From a virus: a stretch of DNA of 55,940 nucleotides. The notes beneath the pieces were generated by a model. That model worked only from the letters and a program-made list of their open reading frames with translations, did no database searches and was not told the DNA's origin. The stretch's first letter is position 1. The number at the start of each line of letters is the position of its first letter. The stretch lies in IMG/VR virus record IMGVR_UViG_3300009184_005738, positions 1 through 55,940 of that record; one strand, 5' to 3'. Shown in pieces: positions 16,829 through 25,741 of the stretch. A program made the translations under genes and the position numbers.

Positions 16829-17230
16829 TCAAACCTGCTTTAAGTCTTCAGGTTTTGGGATCGAATAAAGCTCTACTGTTTTCTTGTCTATCCAAACATG
16901 AATTATCATACCTTCATTTACCTGATCTATGCAAATCGCGCCGTTTGAATAGATCGCCGCCGTACTAAATGTCGCGTTGAAGGGTTGTTGAAATTTCAGT
17001 ATGTGGATTGGAGTAGACGTGTGCATTTCAAAACCGTAAACCTCCACATAAGCCAAGGAATTTATATAAAACTCCATAAGTTGAACTATGAAAGTTTCAT
17101 TTATTGCCGCAGTATAGAAGTAAAACTTGTCTTCCAAGTCTAACGCATAATACAAGCTAAGGGTGAAAGACTCTTCATCGTCGAATAGCGAGCGCTGCGA
17201 TGCTAGTATTTCTTTCACCACTTTGCTCAT
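16829..17230 (-). CDS. Hypothetical protein
   Basis: This 133-residue protein has alternating hydrophobic and polar strands (VEVYGFEMH, HILKFQQPFNATFSTAAIYSNG). It lacks known motifs and overlaps the upstream gene by 4 nt. Function unknown. Confidence 0.65.
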   Translation of the reverse strand: MSKVVKEILASQRSLFDDEESFTLSLYYALDLEDKFYFYTAAINETFIVQLMEFYINSLAYVEVYGFEMHTSTPIHILKFQQPFNATFSTAAIYSNGAICIDQVNEGMIIHVWIDKKTVELYSIPKPEDLKQV

Positions 17231-17571
17231 GATGCTGACATATTCTTTTTAGCTCTTAAAGTTTTTACGAACCTTATTCTTTCCTCTACAGAGGCTTTAA
17301 ATCTTAAGGCTGTAACTTTCCATTTGTCTTCTGTTGCTTTAAACTTGTACCAATCATTATTGTTCCACTGAGGGCCTAGTTCTACTTTCTTTTCAGAAAT
17401 ACGTCCCCTTTGCGCTGCTAGTTGAATTTCAACATCACGCAAAAGAACATTGAGCTCATCTAGCCAAAGCCTAAAGTCGCTAGACAAGTCCTCAACTAAA
17501 TCGTCAGAATCTCTCCTGACGTCTTTGGCTACTAAGCCTTTAAAGTCTTCCTTTGAAATATTAGCTATCAT
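17227..17571 (-). CDS. Helical hypothetical protein
   Basis: The 114-residue product is mostly charged helix (LRDVEIQLAAQRGRISEKKVEL, VEERIRFVKTLRAKK) and probably forms a coiled coil. It overlaps the UDG-like gene by 4 nt, so the two are co-translated. No recognised family. Confidence 0.65.
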   Translation of the reverse strand: MIANISKEDFKGLVAKDVRRDSDDLVEDLSSDFRLWLDELNVLLRDVEIQLAAQRGRISEKKVELGPQWNNNDWYKFKATEDKWKVTALRFKASVEERIRFVKTLRAKKNMSAS

Positions 17572-18332
17572 TTTTCACCGTAGACAAAGTTGTATGCTCT
17601 TCCAAAATCTTGTTCAAATAAGGAAGGCAGATTTCCGCTTCCGCGTAAAACGTAGGCGGGAGAATACGTCGGTAATACAGGCCAAGGCCCAAGCCATATA
17701 ATCTTACCTCGTTCTTCATTCATATGCAATTTAGCTGGAAGTATAGAGCATGTTGCTACTAGTCCCATAGTTACTATGAGTTTAGGCTTAAGTGTCTGTA
17801 TCTCATTCAGTAGGTATGGTATGCAGTTTTCTATTTCTTCCATCGTATGTTTGACTCTAGATTTTTTGCTGCATCTATTTACAAACGACATGCATATTCT
17901 TGAAGAGGTAAAACCAGCCTCAGATGCAGTCCTAGTGAAGTAATCCAAACTGTTTGGGTCAGACATTGGAACTTCAGATATAAAGACTACATCTGGGTCA
18001 GCTACGTTCCAAAATGGTATAGTAGCTCCAGGTTGTGTTTCTGGGCATTTCCTGCAATTCTTAGTGACAATGTGAAGCTGTTCTAAAGTTTGTTCTTTTT
18101 CGAAATCATCGAGCTGAGAACTCCTTAGCTCATGCAACACCATCTGAACATCTGCTTTGTTCAAGTATGGAGTTAAAACTGAATCCAGTTTCTCTAGTAG
18201 CGCTGAGTCACCAAAGGATAAGGGGATTTTTGAAGATACCCTGAAGGCATTGCCCCCCTTATCCCTTAACGCCTGCTCGACTAGCTGAAGAACTTCATCT
18301 TCGTCAAAGTCTTGCTGGATTTCCTCGTCCAT
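17568..18332 (-). CDS. Uracil-DNA glycosylase superfamily protein (family 4-like, Fe-S)
   Basis: The 254-residue protein has the four Cys of the Fe-S family 4/5 UDGs (C93, C96, C154, C170). It also has strand-turn segments VVFISEVP (119-122, the usual GEAPG position), LIVTMG at 185-190 and TYSPAY at 222-227, where family 4 enzymes have HPS. The motif 1 and motif 3 residues are changed, so its substrate may not be plain uracil. It starts by TGATG overlap with the SSB gene, which supports a DNA-repair or replication role. Confidence 0.75.
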   Translation of the reverse strand: MDEEIQQDFDEDEVLQLVEQALRDKGGNAFRVSSKIPLSFGDSALLEKLDSVLTPYLNKADVQMVLHELRSSQLDDFEKEQTLEQLHIVTKNCRKCPETQPGATIPFWNVADPDVVFISEVPMSDPNSLDYFTRTASEAGFTSSRICMSFVNRCSKKSRVKHTMEEIENCIPYLLNEIQTLKPKLIVTMGLVATCSILPAKLHMNEERGKIIWLGPWPVLPTYSPAYVLRGSGNLPSLFEQDFGRAYNFVYGEK

Positions 18333-18739
18333 CAGAATGAGCTAGGAGCTACGCTCTCTGCGCTAGTGGCCGCCGGGGCAGCACCCTCTGGCTTGCTACG
18401 TGAGGCGTATGTAATATTTTCGGCCACAATCACTACCTTTGAAGACTTCTTGTCGTCTGTGGACCAACGCTCCTGGACAAGGCGTCCTATCAAGCGAATC
18501 TGGCTACCCTTGGAGAGCTTGCCACTTGAGATTTGATTGCGAACGAATTCACAGTTGCGCTTATTCTCATCGCTATTCAAATAATAGGTAACATCAAAGT
18601 ACCCCGTGCTATTATCTGAACCCTTTTCGGAACCAGCATAATCGACGGCAACTCGGAACTTAGCGATGTTCTCTGTAGGCATTTCGGGATCTGCGACAAC
18701 GCCGCATGTAAGGTTTAGGTTATTGTTTGGATCTATCAC
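18332..18739 (-). CDS. ssb: Single-stranded DNA-binding protein (SSB)
   Basis: The 135-residue protein has an OB fold of SSB type: LTCGVVADPEM, AKFRVAVDY, YFDVTYYL, and SKGSQIRLIGRLVQERW followed by SSKVVIVAENITYA. The C-terminal tail is Ala/Ser-rich and ends PSSF, not the acidic DDxPF tip that recruits partners in most bacterial SSBs. It is coupled to the UDG-like gene and presumably coats replication intermediates. Confidence 0.85.
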   Translation of the reverse strand: MIDPNNNLNLTCGVVADPEMPTENIAKFRVAVDYAGSEKGSDNSTGYFDVTYYLNSDENKRNCEFVRNQISSGKLSKGSQIRLIGRLVQERWSTDDKKSSKVVIVAENITYASRSKPEGAAPAATSAESVAPSSF

Positions 18740-18740
18740 T

Positions 18741-18950
18741 TCACTTACTTTCTAATGGGTTTTTACTAATTGTTCTTAGGCCAGCTGATATAGAGTCTAG
18801 CCATTTAGCTGTTTCTTCTTTAGCTTGCTCCATAGGAACAAACTGGGATAGGTGCTGACACATGGAAACTGATAGGTTAAATATACCATTTCTTAGTTCT
18901 TCACTATAGTTTTTGGTAAATTCGTTCTGTTTTTCTTCCTCTTCCATCAT
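18741..18950 (-). CDS. Small acidic helical protein
   Basis: This 69-residue protein begins MMEEEEKQN and continues as amphipathic helices with one Cys. It starts by ATGA overlap with the MerR-like gene and lies directly before the SSB gene. Function unknown. Confidence 0.6.
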   Translation of the reverse strand: MMEEEEKQNEFTKNYSEELRNGIFNLSVSMCQHLSQFVPMEQAKEETAKWLDSISAGLRTISKNPLESK

Positions 18951-19249
18951 ACACCCACTTTCTTTGACAGCGCTGTATCCATAATCCTGCCAAGTTCCTT
19001 GGAATCTTTATAACCTTTATCGTATAGTATCGATATGACTGGTTTTGGGTCTAGGGACTTATAGGTCAGTAGCTGTAGGTTTAGTACATCGTTCACAGTG
19101 TATATCCTGTAGTTATTTAAATCACGTTTTGCTTCTGGGTATTTTCCAGATCGTTCCCTATTAGCAATAGTTAGCGGCGTAACATTTAGTATCTTAGCTA
19201 CTTCACCCCTACTTAAAATTGGGTTCGAGATTGATGTTGCTGTTCTCAT
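18947..19249 (-). CDS. MerR/excisionase-like helix-turn-helix protein
   Basis: ATG 19249 is chosen because GAGGA lies seven bases upstream; the longer frame to 19273 lacks this. The 100-residue protein has LSRGEVAKILNVTPLTIANRE...YPEAKRDLNNYRIYTVNDV, the winged HTH of MerR or Xis-type proteins. It probably regulates the SSB/UDG group it precedes, or acts in DNA architecture. Confidence 0.75.
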   Translation of the reverse strand: MRTATSISNPILSRGEVAKILNVTPLTIANRERSGKYPEAKRDLNNYRIYTVNDVLNLQLLTYKSLDPKPVISILYDKGYKDSKELGRIMDTALSKKVGV

Positions 19250-19316
19250 AAAATAGTCCTCACTATATGACAATATATACCTATATTATAGTAAAGCCTA
19301 TATATTATTATTAAAA

Positions 19317-20153
19317 CTATGCAACAGAAAAACTATTTACAATTTTGACCATAGCTTCACGGATGTCCATACCCGAGTGCTGGCCTGCGTCATTTACGAA
19401 TGCATCTAGGGTATTTTTGAAAGTAGTTTCAACTTCAAAATCGCCACCAGAGGTATTGCGCTTAGGGTCCGACCATCTAGTTTCAAGTACGTTAAGAAGA
19501 GATAGTTTTTCCCAACTTTTGAAAAAGTTAAGATGATTCTTGATACTCGTACCGCTTGATAAGGCGGAAGGGATACCTGTGCGCATACTGTATTCGATAG
19601 TATCTGATAGGTCTAGGTTCCAGCCAGAATTCCATACCATATTGTAGGCGGCGTGAATTCCGTCTGCAAACGTTTCGCATGGTTCAAAATTTTCAAAGAT
19701 AGGGTTACACAAGGTGGAGTCGTAGTAAAGGTTTAGCATAGGTAGCATGTAAACCTTATCGCCCCAAGAGTATAGGGGTTCGTTTCTGCAGTAAACCCTA
19801 ACAGTTACCGGATTATTGTAGTCGTCGAATAAGACGTAGTAGATGGTCCACGGTATAGGGAGACTAAAGGATAGTACAGACGTACTGCTATTGATATTAT
19901 CTTTTTTATCAAAAGCAATTTCCACAAATTGAACAGTTGGTGGTCTCTCGAATACTGCTATCCGCTGGTTGTCAGATATCCACCTAACAGCTGGGGGTAG
20001 TAAGCCTAGGTCTTTCCTGTCTAGATTAACCATGCTTTTATATATATCTTCGCAATTTTTTTTTGCTAAAGGTATATTAGGGCTACCTGGCCCAGACTGA
20101 AAATAACCATCAACAGTATTGTTTGAGTCGTGTATATTTAAGTTAATTTTCAT
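19317..20153 (-). CDS. E2/UBC-like protein (PRTRC-B/Prok-E2 type), copy 1
   Basis: The protein (278 residues from ATG 20153) shares a block order with its upstream neighbour: LPPAVRWISDNQRIAVFERPP (51-72), LPIPWTIYYVLF (98-109) and LPMLNLYYDSTLC (137-149). This is the pattern of prokaryotic E2-like proteins, with C149 as the candidate catalytic Cys after the PN-like turn. It probably acts with the E1 and Ubl of the 28-32 kb operon. A TTG start 11 codons upstream is possible. The assignment rests on motif spacing, since overall similarity to classical E2s is very low. Confidence 0.6.
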   Translation of the reverse strand: MKINLNIHDSNNTVDGYFQSGPGSPNIPLAKKNCEDIYKSMVNLDRKDLGLLPPAVRWISDNQRIAVFERPPTVQFVEIAFDKKDNINSSTSVLSFSLPIPWTIYYVLFDDYNNPVTVRVYCRNEPLYSWGDKVYMLPMLNLYYDSTLCNPIFENFEPCETFADGIHAAYNMVWNSGWNLDLSDTIEYSMRTGIPSALSSGTSIKNHLNFFKSWEKLSLLNVLETRWSDPKRNTSGGDFEVETTFKNTLDAFVNDAGQHSGMDIREAMVKIVNSFSVA

Positions 20154-20175
20154 AGTAGGACAATTCCTTTTGTTG

Positions 20176-21090
20176 TCAAGATACAATCTCTTTAAAGAAT
20201 CGACTTAGAGTGTTTTTATTTACGGCAACTTGTTGTGCATTTCCACTTAGGTTTAATGAATTACACTGCTGCCCAACTGTCCTTACTTCTTGAGAAAAAC
20301 TTTCACTCATGACATCTTCCATAGACATTTTTGACCACTCAGAAAGGTAGCTGTCTGCAGTGTCACATCTTCCGCGCGCTTCGTACGGGAGTAGTATGTC
20401 CCCACTTAGGTAGGTTAGGTCGTTGTTAAACCATCCAGTCCAGAAACCGTTTATCGAATCAAGTAGATAGGCACCAAGACTGGCATATGATGTTCTGGGC
20501 ATGTTGTAAAGAACATCGCCCCAGCAGATTTTTGCGTCCTCATAAAGGTTTGGTAGCGGCAAGCTATACAGCATGTCGTCCATACTTGTCACCATTGTTG
20601 GTCTGGAATAAGCTTGGCAAGATGAAATGTGAACCAAATCTTTATCTAATTCGAAAAACCACAAAGTCCACGGCACGTTGAGGGTATATTCTGCCCGGAA
20701 CAGTTCACGGTTTTCTTCTTCCCAGCCGCATTGGCATTCATCAAGTTCATTAGAGTAACATTCGTCACACCTGTCTGATTCTTCTGCATGGTCGCCGTGT
20801 ATGTCTATGTACTTGACGGTTACCACGAATGGTGGTCGTTCAACCATGATGTGCATCATGTCCTTGGATACCCATCTAGTCACTGGAGGTAAGATATCTG
20901 TATCTTGGGAAGCTTTAGAGAAAAATTTCTTCGCAACTAAGCTAACGTCTAATTGCTCTATTTCAAAGATCCCATACGAGAATGAAGCCCTGGACGTAGT
21001 AATACTTACGGACTGAGCGATTGAGTCGACCGGCTCTTCTTCTAGTACTTTATTGGCTATTGATTGAATTTGATAATCTGTTGTTGTCAT
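20176..21090 (-). CDS. E2/UBC-like protein (PRTRC-B/Prok-E2 type), copy 2, with zinc insert
   Basis: This 304-residue protein has LPPVTRWVSKDMMHIMVERPP (67-87), LNVPWTLWFFELDKD (137-151) and LPLPNLYEDAKICWG (177-191). C189 is the likely active-site Cys. A Cys insert CDEC...CQC (108-121), absent from copy 1, probably binds zinc. It lies directly upstream of copy 1 in the same operon, consistent with a duplication followed by divergence. It is the clearest of the three dispersed E2-like proteins. Loss of catalysis in one copy, giving a UEV-like partner, is possible. Confidence 0.65.
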   Translation of the reverse strand: MTTTDYQIQSIANKVLEEEPVDSIAQSVSITTSRASFSYGIFEIEQLDVSLVAKKFFSKASQDTDILPPVTRWVSKDMMHIMVERPPFVVTVKYIDIHGDHAEESDRCDECYSNELDECQCGWEEENRELFRAEYTLNVPWTLWFFELDKDLVHISSCQAYSRPTMVTSMDDMLYSLPLPNLYEDAKICWGDVLYNMPRTSYASLGAYLLDSINGFWTGWFNNDLTYLSGDILLPYEARGRCDTADSYLSEWSKMSMEDVMSESFSQEVRTVGQQCNSLNLSGNAQQVAVNKNTLSRFFKEIVS

Positions 21091-21110
21091 GATAAAACCT
21101 ATCTATCGAG

Positions 21111-22322
21111 TTAAACGTTAGCTACATACTGAGAGTATGTATCTAGGGGTTTTTCTTCTGGGTTTATCGGGGTAAAACCATTAAAACCTGGAGATTCATA
21201 AATAGCTTTTATAAGACTCAGGTTTTCTATCGGTTCATGGTCCACATCGTTGTCGCTTTTGATTACGCGCCAGAACATTACTCCTAAACCATACCTACGA
21301 CTTTGTAGAGTGTATACTTTTTCGCTATCAATTGCTACGGTAGTGGAGTGGTCTTCCCAGGTTTCTGGAACGTAAGATTTACACAGGTACTGAGAACCCG
21401 AATCAGTATACTTGCAGCTAGGATTAGGGGTGTTTTCGGCAAGCATCACTATGGGACTTGAACAGTTGGATACATATTTTGGTGGAGTATCAAACTTATA
21501 GTGAGAGCTGGGCGCTGACCCATTCGACTCGGAAGGGTCGTGTTTGGGTGTGTAAAATTTACAGCTGACTGTCTTTTTGGTATCTTTAGCGATAATGCAT
21601 ATATCTTTGATATCAAAAACATCTTGACCAAGTAAAGTATATGAATCAAAAATGCCCTTAAAGTCTACTGATAAAATTTCCTGACCCTCATAGATGAATA
21701 TATCTATTTTGATTTCTGGACTATCAGAATCTTTTTCGGCTATAAAAGCTTTTTGTGATTTATCATTATTTGATTCATCAACTGTTACGACGTTGTATTT
21801 AACAACTTCTTTTGGGTCAAGCCCAAAACTGTCAGTGTTTTCAACATCTTTAACATTAACAAATAGACCTGAACCGTCAGTGAAGTATTGCTCACCATCT
21901 GGGGCTGTTACGATTGTGGTGCTATTGCTGGAGGGGATAGTGGTGGGAGGGATAATGCCGCCGTTTGCTCCGCTTAAGGGAGATATATGAAATTTACCGG
22001 TGTCACCAGCGGGGCCTGACGGGCCAATTAGGCTATGTACCGAAATTTTTGGGGTCAGGTGTTTTAGGATTTTCGTTGATGTGTTCTCTCCGAAGGATTG
22101 TAAGAGTTTCCACAACTCTTCATCCTTCCACGAGTCATCCTCCTCAGGGTTGCTCGATGATGCTTCGGCCACCAGCTTCCCCAGTAGCTCCATAGCTTGC
22201 TGAGCGTCCGCCTGAGCCGCTGCTTGCTCCATAATGGAGTCATCTACGTCTGAGCCCCCCAAATTGAACTGGGGCTGTTCAGGCTGTTCGTTTTCGTTGG
22301 TTATTTTAGAAAAGATATCCAT
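21111..22322 (-). CDS. Large hypothetical protein with collagen-like short stretch
   Basis: ATG 22322 is preceded by GGAG and overlaps the upstream stop. The 403-residue product has an acidic N-terminus rich in Gln/Ala, a GPSGPAGDTG collagen-like patch (about 103-112), and a beta-rich C-terminal half with several Cys. It has no recognised domain. Its position directly before the two E2-like genes makes it a candidate partner or substrate. Confidence 0.65.
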   Translation of the reverse strand: MDIFSKITNENEQPEQPQFNLGGSDVDDSIMEQAAAQADAQQAMELLGKLVAEASSSNPEEDDSWKDEELWKLLQSFGENTSTKILKHLTPKISVHSLIGPSGPAGDTGKFHISPLSGANGGIIPPTTIPSSNSTTIVTAPDGEQYFTDGSGLFVNVKDVENTDSFGLDPKEVVKYNVVTVDESNNDKSQKAFIAEKDSDSPEIKIDIFIYEGQEILSVDFKGIFDSYTLLGQDVFDIKDICIIAKDTKKTVSCKFYTPKHDPSESNGSAPSSHYKFDTPPKYVSNCSSPIVMLAENTPNPSCKYTDSGSQYLCKSYVPETWEDHSTTVAIDSEKVYTLQSRRYGLGVMFWRVIKSDNDVDHEPIENLSLIKAIYESPGFNGFTPINPEEKPLDTYSQYVANV

Positions 22323-22324
22323 GT

Positions 22325-22930
22325 TCAACTCCAGTTAAACGATGCCCTGTTGTTTACCAGTGCATCTTGGTTTTCATAAGTGGTCTTTAGGGTATGAAAA
22401 GATTCTGTAATTTCTTCATTAACTTTTCTAAGTTGTTGATTTTCCGCTCTCATTTTTTGTACTGATTGCAAAAGTGCATAATTTTTTGAATCATTTATGC
22501 CGATTTCCGCGCCAGAAATTTTTAAATTGCTTCTGAGGCAGGTTACGTTGAGTGTGGTGGTTGACATGTGGTCTATGGTGATTCTGTATATTCTTTTGTC
22601 TTCTACGAGTTTTATTGCTTTGTATATTTCTTTGATTGGTGTGTTGGTGTTGGTTGTGGCCATGAATGTGTCGAGGATGTCTTTAAATAGCAGGTCTTTG
22701 TCGCTGAGGTATCCGTAGATGGTTGTGTCTTCGTATTTGTTTTGGAGTGCTTCTGCTATGTTGGCTTCGAATGTTCCTGTTAGCCATTTGTCCATGCCTG
22801 GGTATTCGTTGGTGAAGTTGGAGAGTTTGTTGTTTGTCATCCAACTTTGTGTCCATACTGCTCGTTCTGTATATATTTTTAGAAGTAGGTTTGCTAGATA
22901 CAAAACTTTTTGTTCTTGCAGTTCATTCAT
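22325..22930 (-). CDS. Helical hypothetical protein
   Basis: This 201-residue protein has a hydrophobic N-terminal helix, a middle globular part and a C-terminal coiled coil (LQSVQKMRAENQQLRKVNEEI). No known family. It belongs to the operon between the AAA+ and the E2-like genes. Confidence 0.65.
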   Translation of the reverse strand: MNELQEQKVLYLANLLLKIYTERAVWTQSWMTNNKLSNFTNEYPGMDKWLTGTFEANIAEALQNKYEDTTIYGYLSDKDLLFKDILDTFMATTNTNTPIKEIYKAIKLVEDKRIYRITIDHMSTTTLNVTCLRSNLKISGAEIGINDSKNYALLQSVQKMRAENQQLRKVNEEITESFHTLKTTYENQDALVNNRASFNWS

Positions 22931-22944
22931 TTGTTGTCCTATTA

Positions 22945-23226
22945 TCAGGCGGTAAAGTTAATTTTAATGTCGTGAATAGTGACGTGTCCTTCGAGGAGTA
23001 GTTTGTAGACGTCTCCTTGGAGGACTGCTATTGACGATAGTTGTGGGTGGAGCTTCTTGGCTACTATGTAGGCTTTTCCAAGGAGTTCTAGGCTGTTGTA
23101 GATGTCGAATTCTTCGTCGTCTACTACGAGTAGTCCTACGTTGTTTTCTGCTATGTAGAACTCAGTTTTCTGGAGCCACGTTTTCCATGGGTTTTTCAGG
23201 CTCTGGGTTTCCGTTTTCCATGACAT
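22945..23226 (-). CDS. Small hypothetical protein
   Basis: The 93-residue frame starts at ATG 23226, which overlaps the upstream gene by 65 nt. The true start could be a later non-ATG codon near 23165. The remaining part (NNVGLLVVDDEEFDIYNSLELLG) looks like an alpha/beta domain. Function unknown. Confidence 0.5.
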   Translation of the reverse strand: MSWKTETQSLKNPWKTWLQKTEFYIAENNVGLLVVDDEEFDIYNSLELLGKAYIVAKKLHPQLSSIAVLQGDVYKLLLEGHVTIHDIKINFTA

Positions 23227-23536
23227 CTGACGTGTACTCCAGGGTTTCTAGCATTATCGTTCTTAGTTCCATTACTTTTTCTTGGAAGGACTTTTGTCTT
23301 TCTTCGTTTTCGTATTGGAGTTGGAACAGTAGGGCTTCTAGGAGGACGGCTTGTTCTGCAAAGCCTACGGTAACTGTTGCTAGTTGTTGTTCTAATGCTT
23401 CTACTTTTGAGCTGTGTAGCTCTAGTTCTTCTGTAAATAGTCTTTGGTGGGATCTGAATGATCCGTCTACTTTGGAGTAGAATAGGTCGAGGTCTTCTTG
23501 GGAGACTGACCTTGGGATTTGTGATTCTTCTGTCAT
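23162..23536 (-). CDS. Coiled-coil hypothetical protein
   Basis: This 124-residue protein is almost entirely charged helix (VEALEQQLATVTVGFAEQAV, FQEKVMELRTIMLETLEY) with an acidic Pro-rich tail. It starts at the stop of the gene at 23536 (ATTATT overlap). It is probably a scaffold or adaptor, by structure only. Confidence 0.6.
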   Translation of the reverse strand: MTEESQIPRSVSQEDLDLFYSKVDGSFRSHQRLFTEELELHSSKVEALEQQLATVTVGFAEQAVLLEALLFQLQYENEERQKSFQEKVMELRTIMLETLEYTSDVMENGNPEPEKPMENVAPEN

Positions 23537-24144
23537 TATTCAACAAACCATTCTAAGTTTGAGTTGGCATTTGAAGCAAGGCATAGGTCTACTCTGTATG
23601 ATATTTCAGCCATTTCTACTCTTGTTATTTTGATTGAGTCGGTAGATAGTGGGCTTGACATGTCTGGTAGGAATGCGCCGGAGGATGATTTGTTTGCTTT
23701 GAAGTGTCCGCATTTGAATATGAATGCACTGTTGTCGTATTCGGTTTCGCCTTTGCGCCAGTAGTGTGATTTGAATATGCGTGATATTGGTTTTCCGTCT
23801 GGTCCTGTTCCTCCACCGTAGAAGGCTACGCCTTCGTCGGTTGGTACACCGAGTTTTGCGTTGGTTTTGTACAGGTTTTTTCCGTATCCTGCGGTTACTG
23901 CTTTGCAGTAGGTGGCGAATAGGATTGAGTCGACGAATGTTTCGGTGTGTGATTTGAGGCTTGCGTCTGAACCGGTTGCGCCTATGTCTATTCTGAATTT
24001 ACCTATTTTGAGCAGTGGTTTGATTGATACGAATCCACTGGCTGATGGTGATTTAAACCATTTTTTGTATAGGTCAGGAATAATTTTTTTGTCGGCGCTT
24101 GAATCGCTTGCGATTATTGGTTCTTGGTCTAAGTTTAGGTCCAT
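23536..24144 (-). CDS. Hypothetical protein next to AAA+ ATPase
   Basis: This 202-residue protein has a basic Gly/Ser-rich middle with GTGPDGKPISRIFKSHYWRKGE and a C-terminal strand-rich segment. I do not recognise it. It follows the ATPase gene by 8 nt, so it may be its adaptor or substrate. Confidence 0.65.
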   Translation of the reverse strand: MDLNLDQEPIIASDSSADKKIIPDLYKKWFKSPSASGFVSIKPLLKIGKFRIDIGATGSDASLKSHTETFVDSILFATYCKAVTAGYGKNLYKTNAKLGVPTDEGVAFYGGGTGPDGKPISRIFKSHYWRKGETEYDNSAFIFKCGHFKANKSSSGAFLPDMSSPLSTDSIKITRVEMAEISYRVDLCLASNANSNLEWFVE

Positions 24145-24152
24145 TGATTTCC

Positions 24153-25730
24153 TTAGAATGATTGCATTACTGGTTTACGTTTTTTGCTGGTTGGTCCGTT
24201 GAGTAGGGTTTGTGCGTCTGCGAGTTGGGCGGAACTGGCCCAGTCCCATTCGGCTATTGCCCTTTGGTACATTTCGACGACTGTGGCACGATGTTTTACC
24301 CACATGCGGTTTTGTTGTGTTGGGATGAGTGTTTCTACATCTTCTTGGCTGATCTTGCGCTTTTCTCTGACAGAGATTTTGAAACGGGCTTCACGGATGA
24401 GGGCTTTTATTTCTGCACCCGTGAAGGTTTCCGTCATTGCAGCAAGTGTGTCTAGGTTGAAGCGTTCTGCATCTTTGTCTAAGTGTATGTTGAAGATGCT
24501 GAGACGTTCTTCGAATGATGGTAGGCCGACAAACATGATTTTGTCGAACCTGTCGGCACGGAGCATTTCTGGGCTGATGTGCCCAATCTGATTTGCTGCG
24601 GCCATGAGTAGTACGTTGTCTGGAAGTTCTTGTATGCCGGTTAGGAATTCACCGTGAACACGAGAGGTTGTACCTCCGTCGCCTTGGTAGTCTCCGGCGG
24701 AGAGGTCACGTCCGAGCTCGTCCATCCATACAACTAGTGGAGCCATTGCCCGTAGTTGTGCGAATGCTGAGCGCATACGCTTTTCTGATTCACCGATAAA
24801 CTTATCCATCATCTGGCTTACGCCAAATTTGGCAAGGTCAAGATTTAGTGTGCTGGCTGTGGCTTCGCAGATGGCTGATTTTCCAGTACCTGGCACACCA
24901 ACGAACAGTATGCGCCTTAGCGGCATGATGTCTAGTTCTGCAGCTTCTTGAGGGTTGTTCCATGTCCATACAACATTCTCGATTAGCTCTTTGGCAAGGT
25001 CGAGTCCGCCTATTTGGTCTAGGGAGATTGATGGCCGGCGGATTTCTAGGATCCCACCTTCTTTGACGCGATCCATCTTCCACTTAGCTATGTAAGCTGG
25101 GTCTACAGTCTTTTCGGTGTTGAGGCTCATTAGCGATACTTGGATGAACTCTTGCTCGGTTAGCCCTAGGCCAGCTTTTACGATTTGGCTGAGGTCTATG
25201 TTCCCTGAGTCTAGGATTGGGTCTTGCGAGAACATGGAGGCGCATAGGTGTGCGAGTTCTGCTTCGGATGGGTATCCGGGGGAGGACACAACGAAGTGCT
25301 TGATGAGTTCTTTGGGCACTTCTTCTGTGCACGACAGTAGGATAAACTGTGGGCCTATTTTGGTTTTATCGTTTTGGATTACCGCAGAGCGATATTTATT
25401 GTAGACTCCACTGAATAACCCTATAAGGTTTTCTGCTATTATATGGCCATTTTCTAAGATGATGCAAGCATTCTTGTCGATGACATACTGAATAGCAACT
25501 TCTAAATTGCTTGTTGGAACTTCCCTGAGGTCGCCTTCTTCTGCGGAACCCATCTCAATGAGAACGGTTTTCCAAGAATTGTCCCGCCAAACACTTAATC
25601 CTTCGAAAGGGTCTAGGTGGTAAACTTCATTGACACTTGTGCTGCAAATGATTTCCGTGACCCGTTCGGGCTCGACGGTGTTGACCCATATTAGCGGGGA
25701 GCCAATACGGAGGTGTTGGATGAGTTCCAT
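24153..25730 (-). CDS. Ycf46-like AAA+ ATPase
   Basis: The 525-residue protein has an N-terminal alpha/beta domain (1-200) beginning with HLRIGSPLIWVNTVEPERV, typical of Ycf46-like proteins. A single AAA+ module follows: Walker A GVPGTGKS (278-285), Walker B VVWMDE (333-338), sensor AAN (378-380) and arginine-finger segment RADRFD (391-396). The IGESE pore-side motif is also present. It lies in the same strand group as the E1, JAB, Ubl and E2-like genes. A role as an unfoldase or remodeller of Ubl-tagged proteins is plausible, but no protease is fused to it. Independent phage functions are possible. Confidence 0.85.
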   Translation of the reverse strand: MELIQHLRIGSPLIWVNTVEPERVTEIICSTSVNEVYHLDPFEGLSVWRDNSWKTVLIEMGSAEEGDLREVPTSNLEVAIQYVIDKNACIILENGHIIAENLIGLFSGVYNKYRSAVIQNDKTKIGPQFILLSCTEEVPKELIKHFVVSSPGYPSEAELAHLCASMFSQDPILDSGNIDLSQIVKAGLGLTEQEFIQVSLMSLNTEKTVDPAYIAKWKMDRVKEGGILEIRRPSISLDQIGGLDLAKELIENVVWTWNNPQEAAELDIMPLRRILFVGVPGTGKSAICEATASTLNLDLAKFGVSQMMDKFIGESEKRMRSAFAQLRAMAPLVVWMDELGRDLSAGDYQGDGGTTSRVHGEFLTGIQELPDNVLLMAAANQIGHISPEMLRADRFDKIMFVGLPSFEERLSIFNIHLDKDAERFNLDTLAAMTETFTGAEIKALIREARFKISVREKRKISQEDVETLIPTQQNRMWVKHRATVVEMYQRAIAEWDWASSAQLADAQTLLNGPTSKKRKPVMQSF

Positions 25731-25741
25731 TTTTTTAAATC

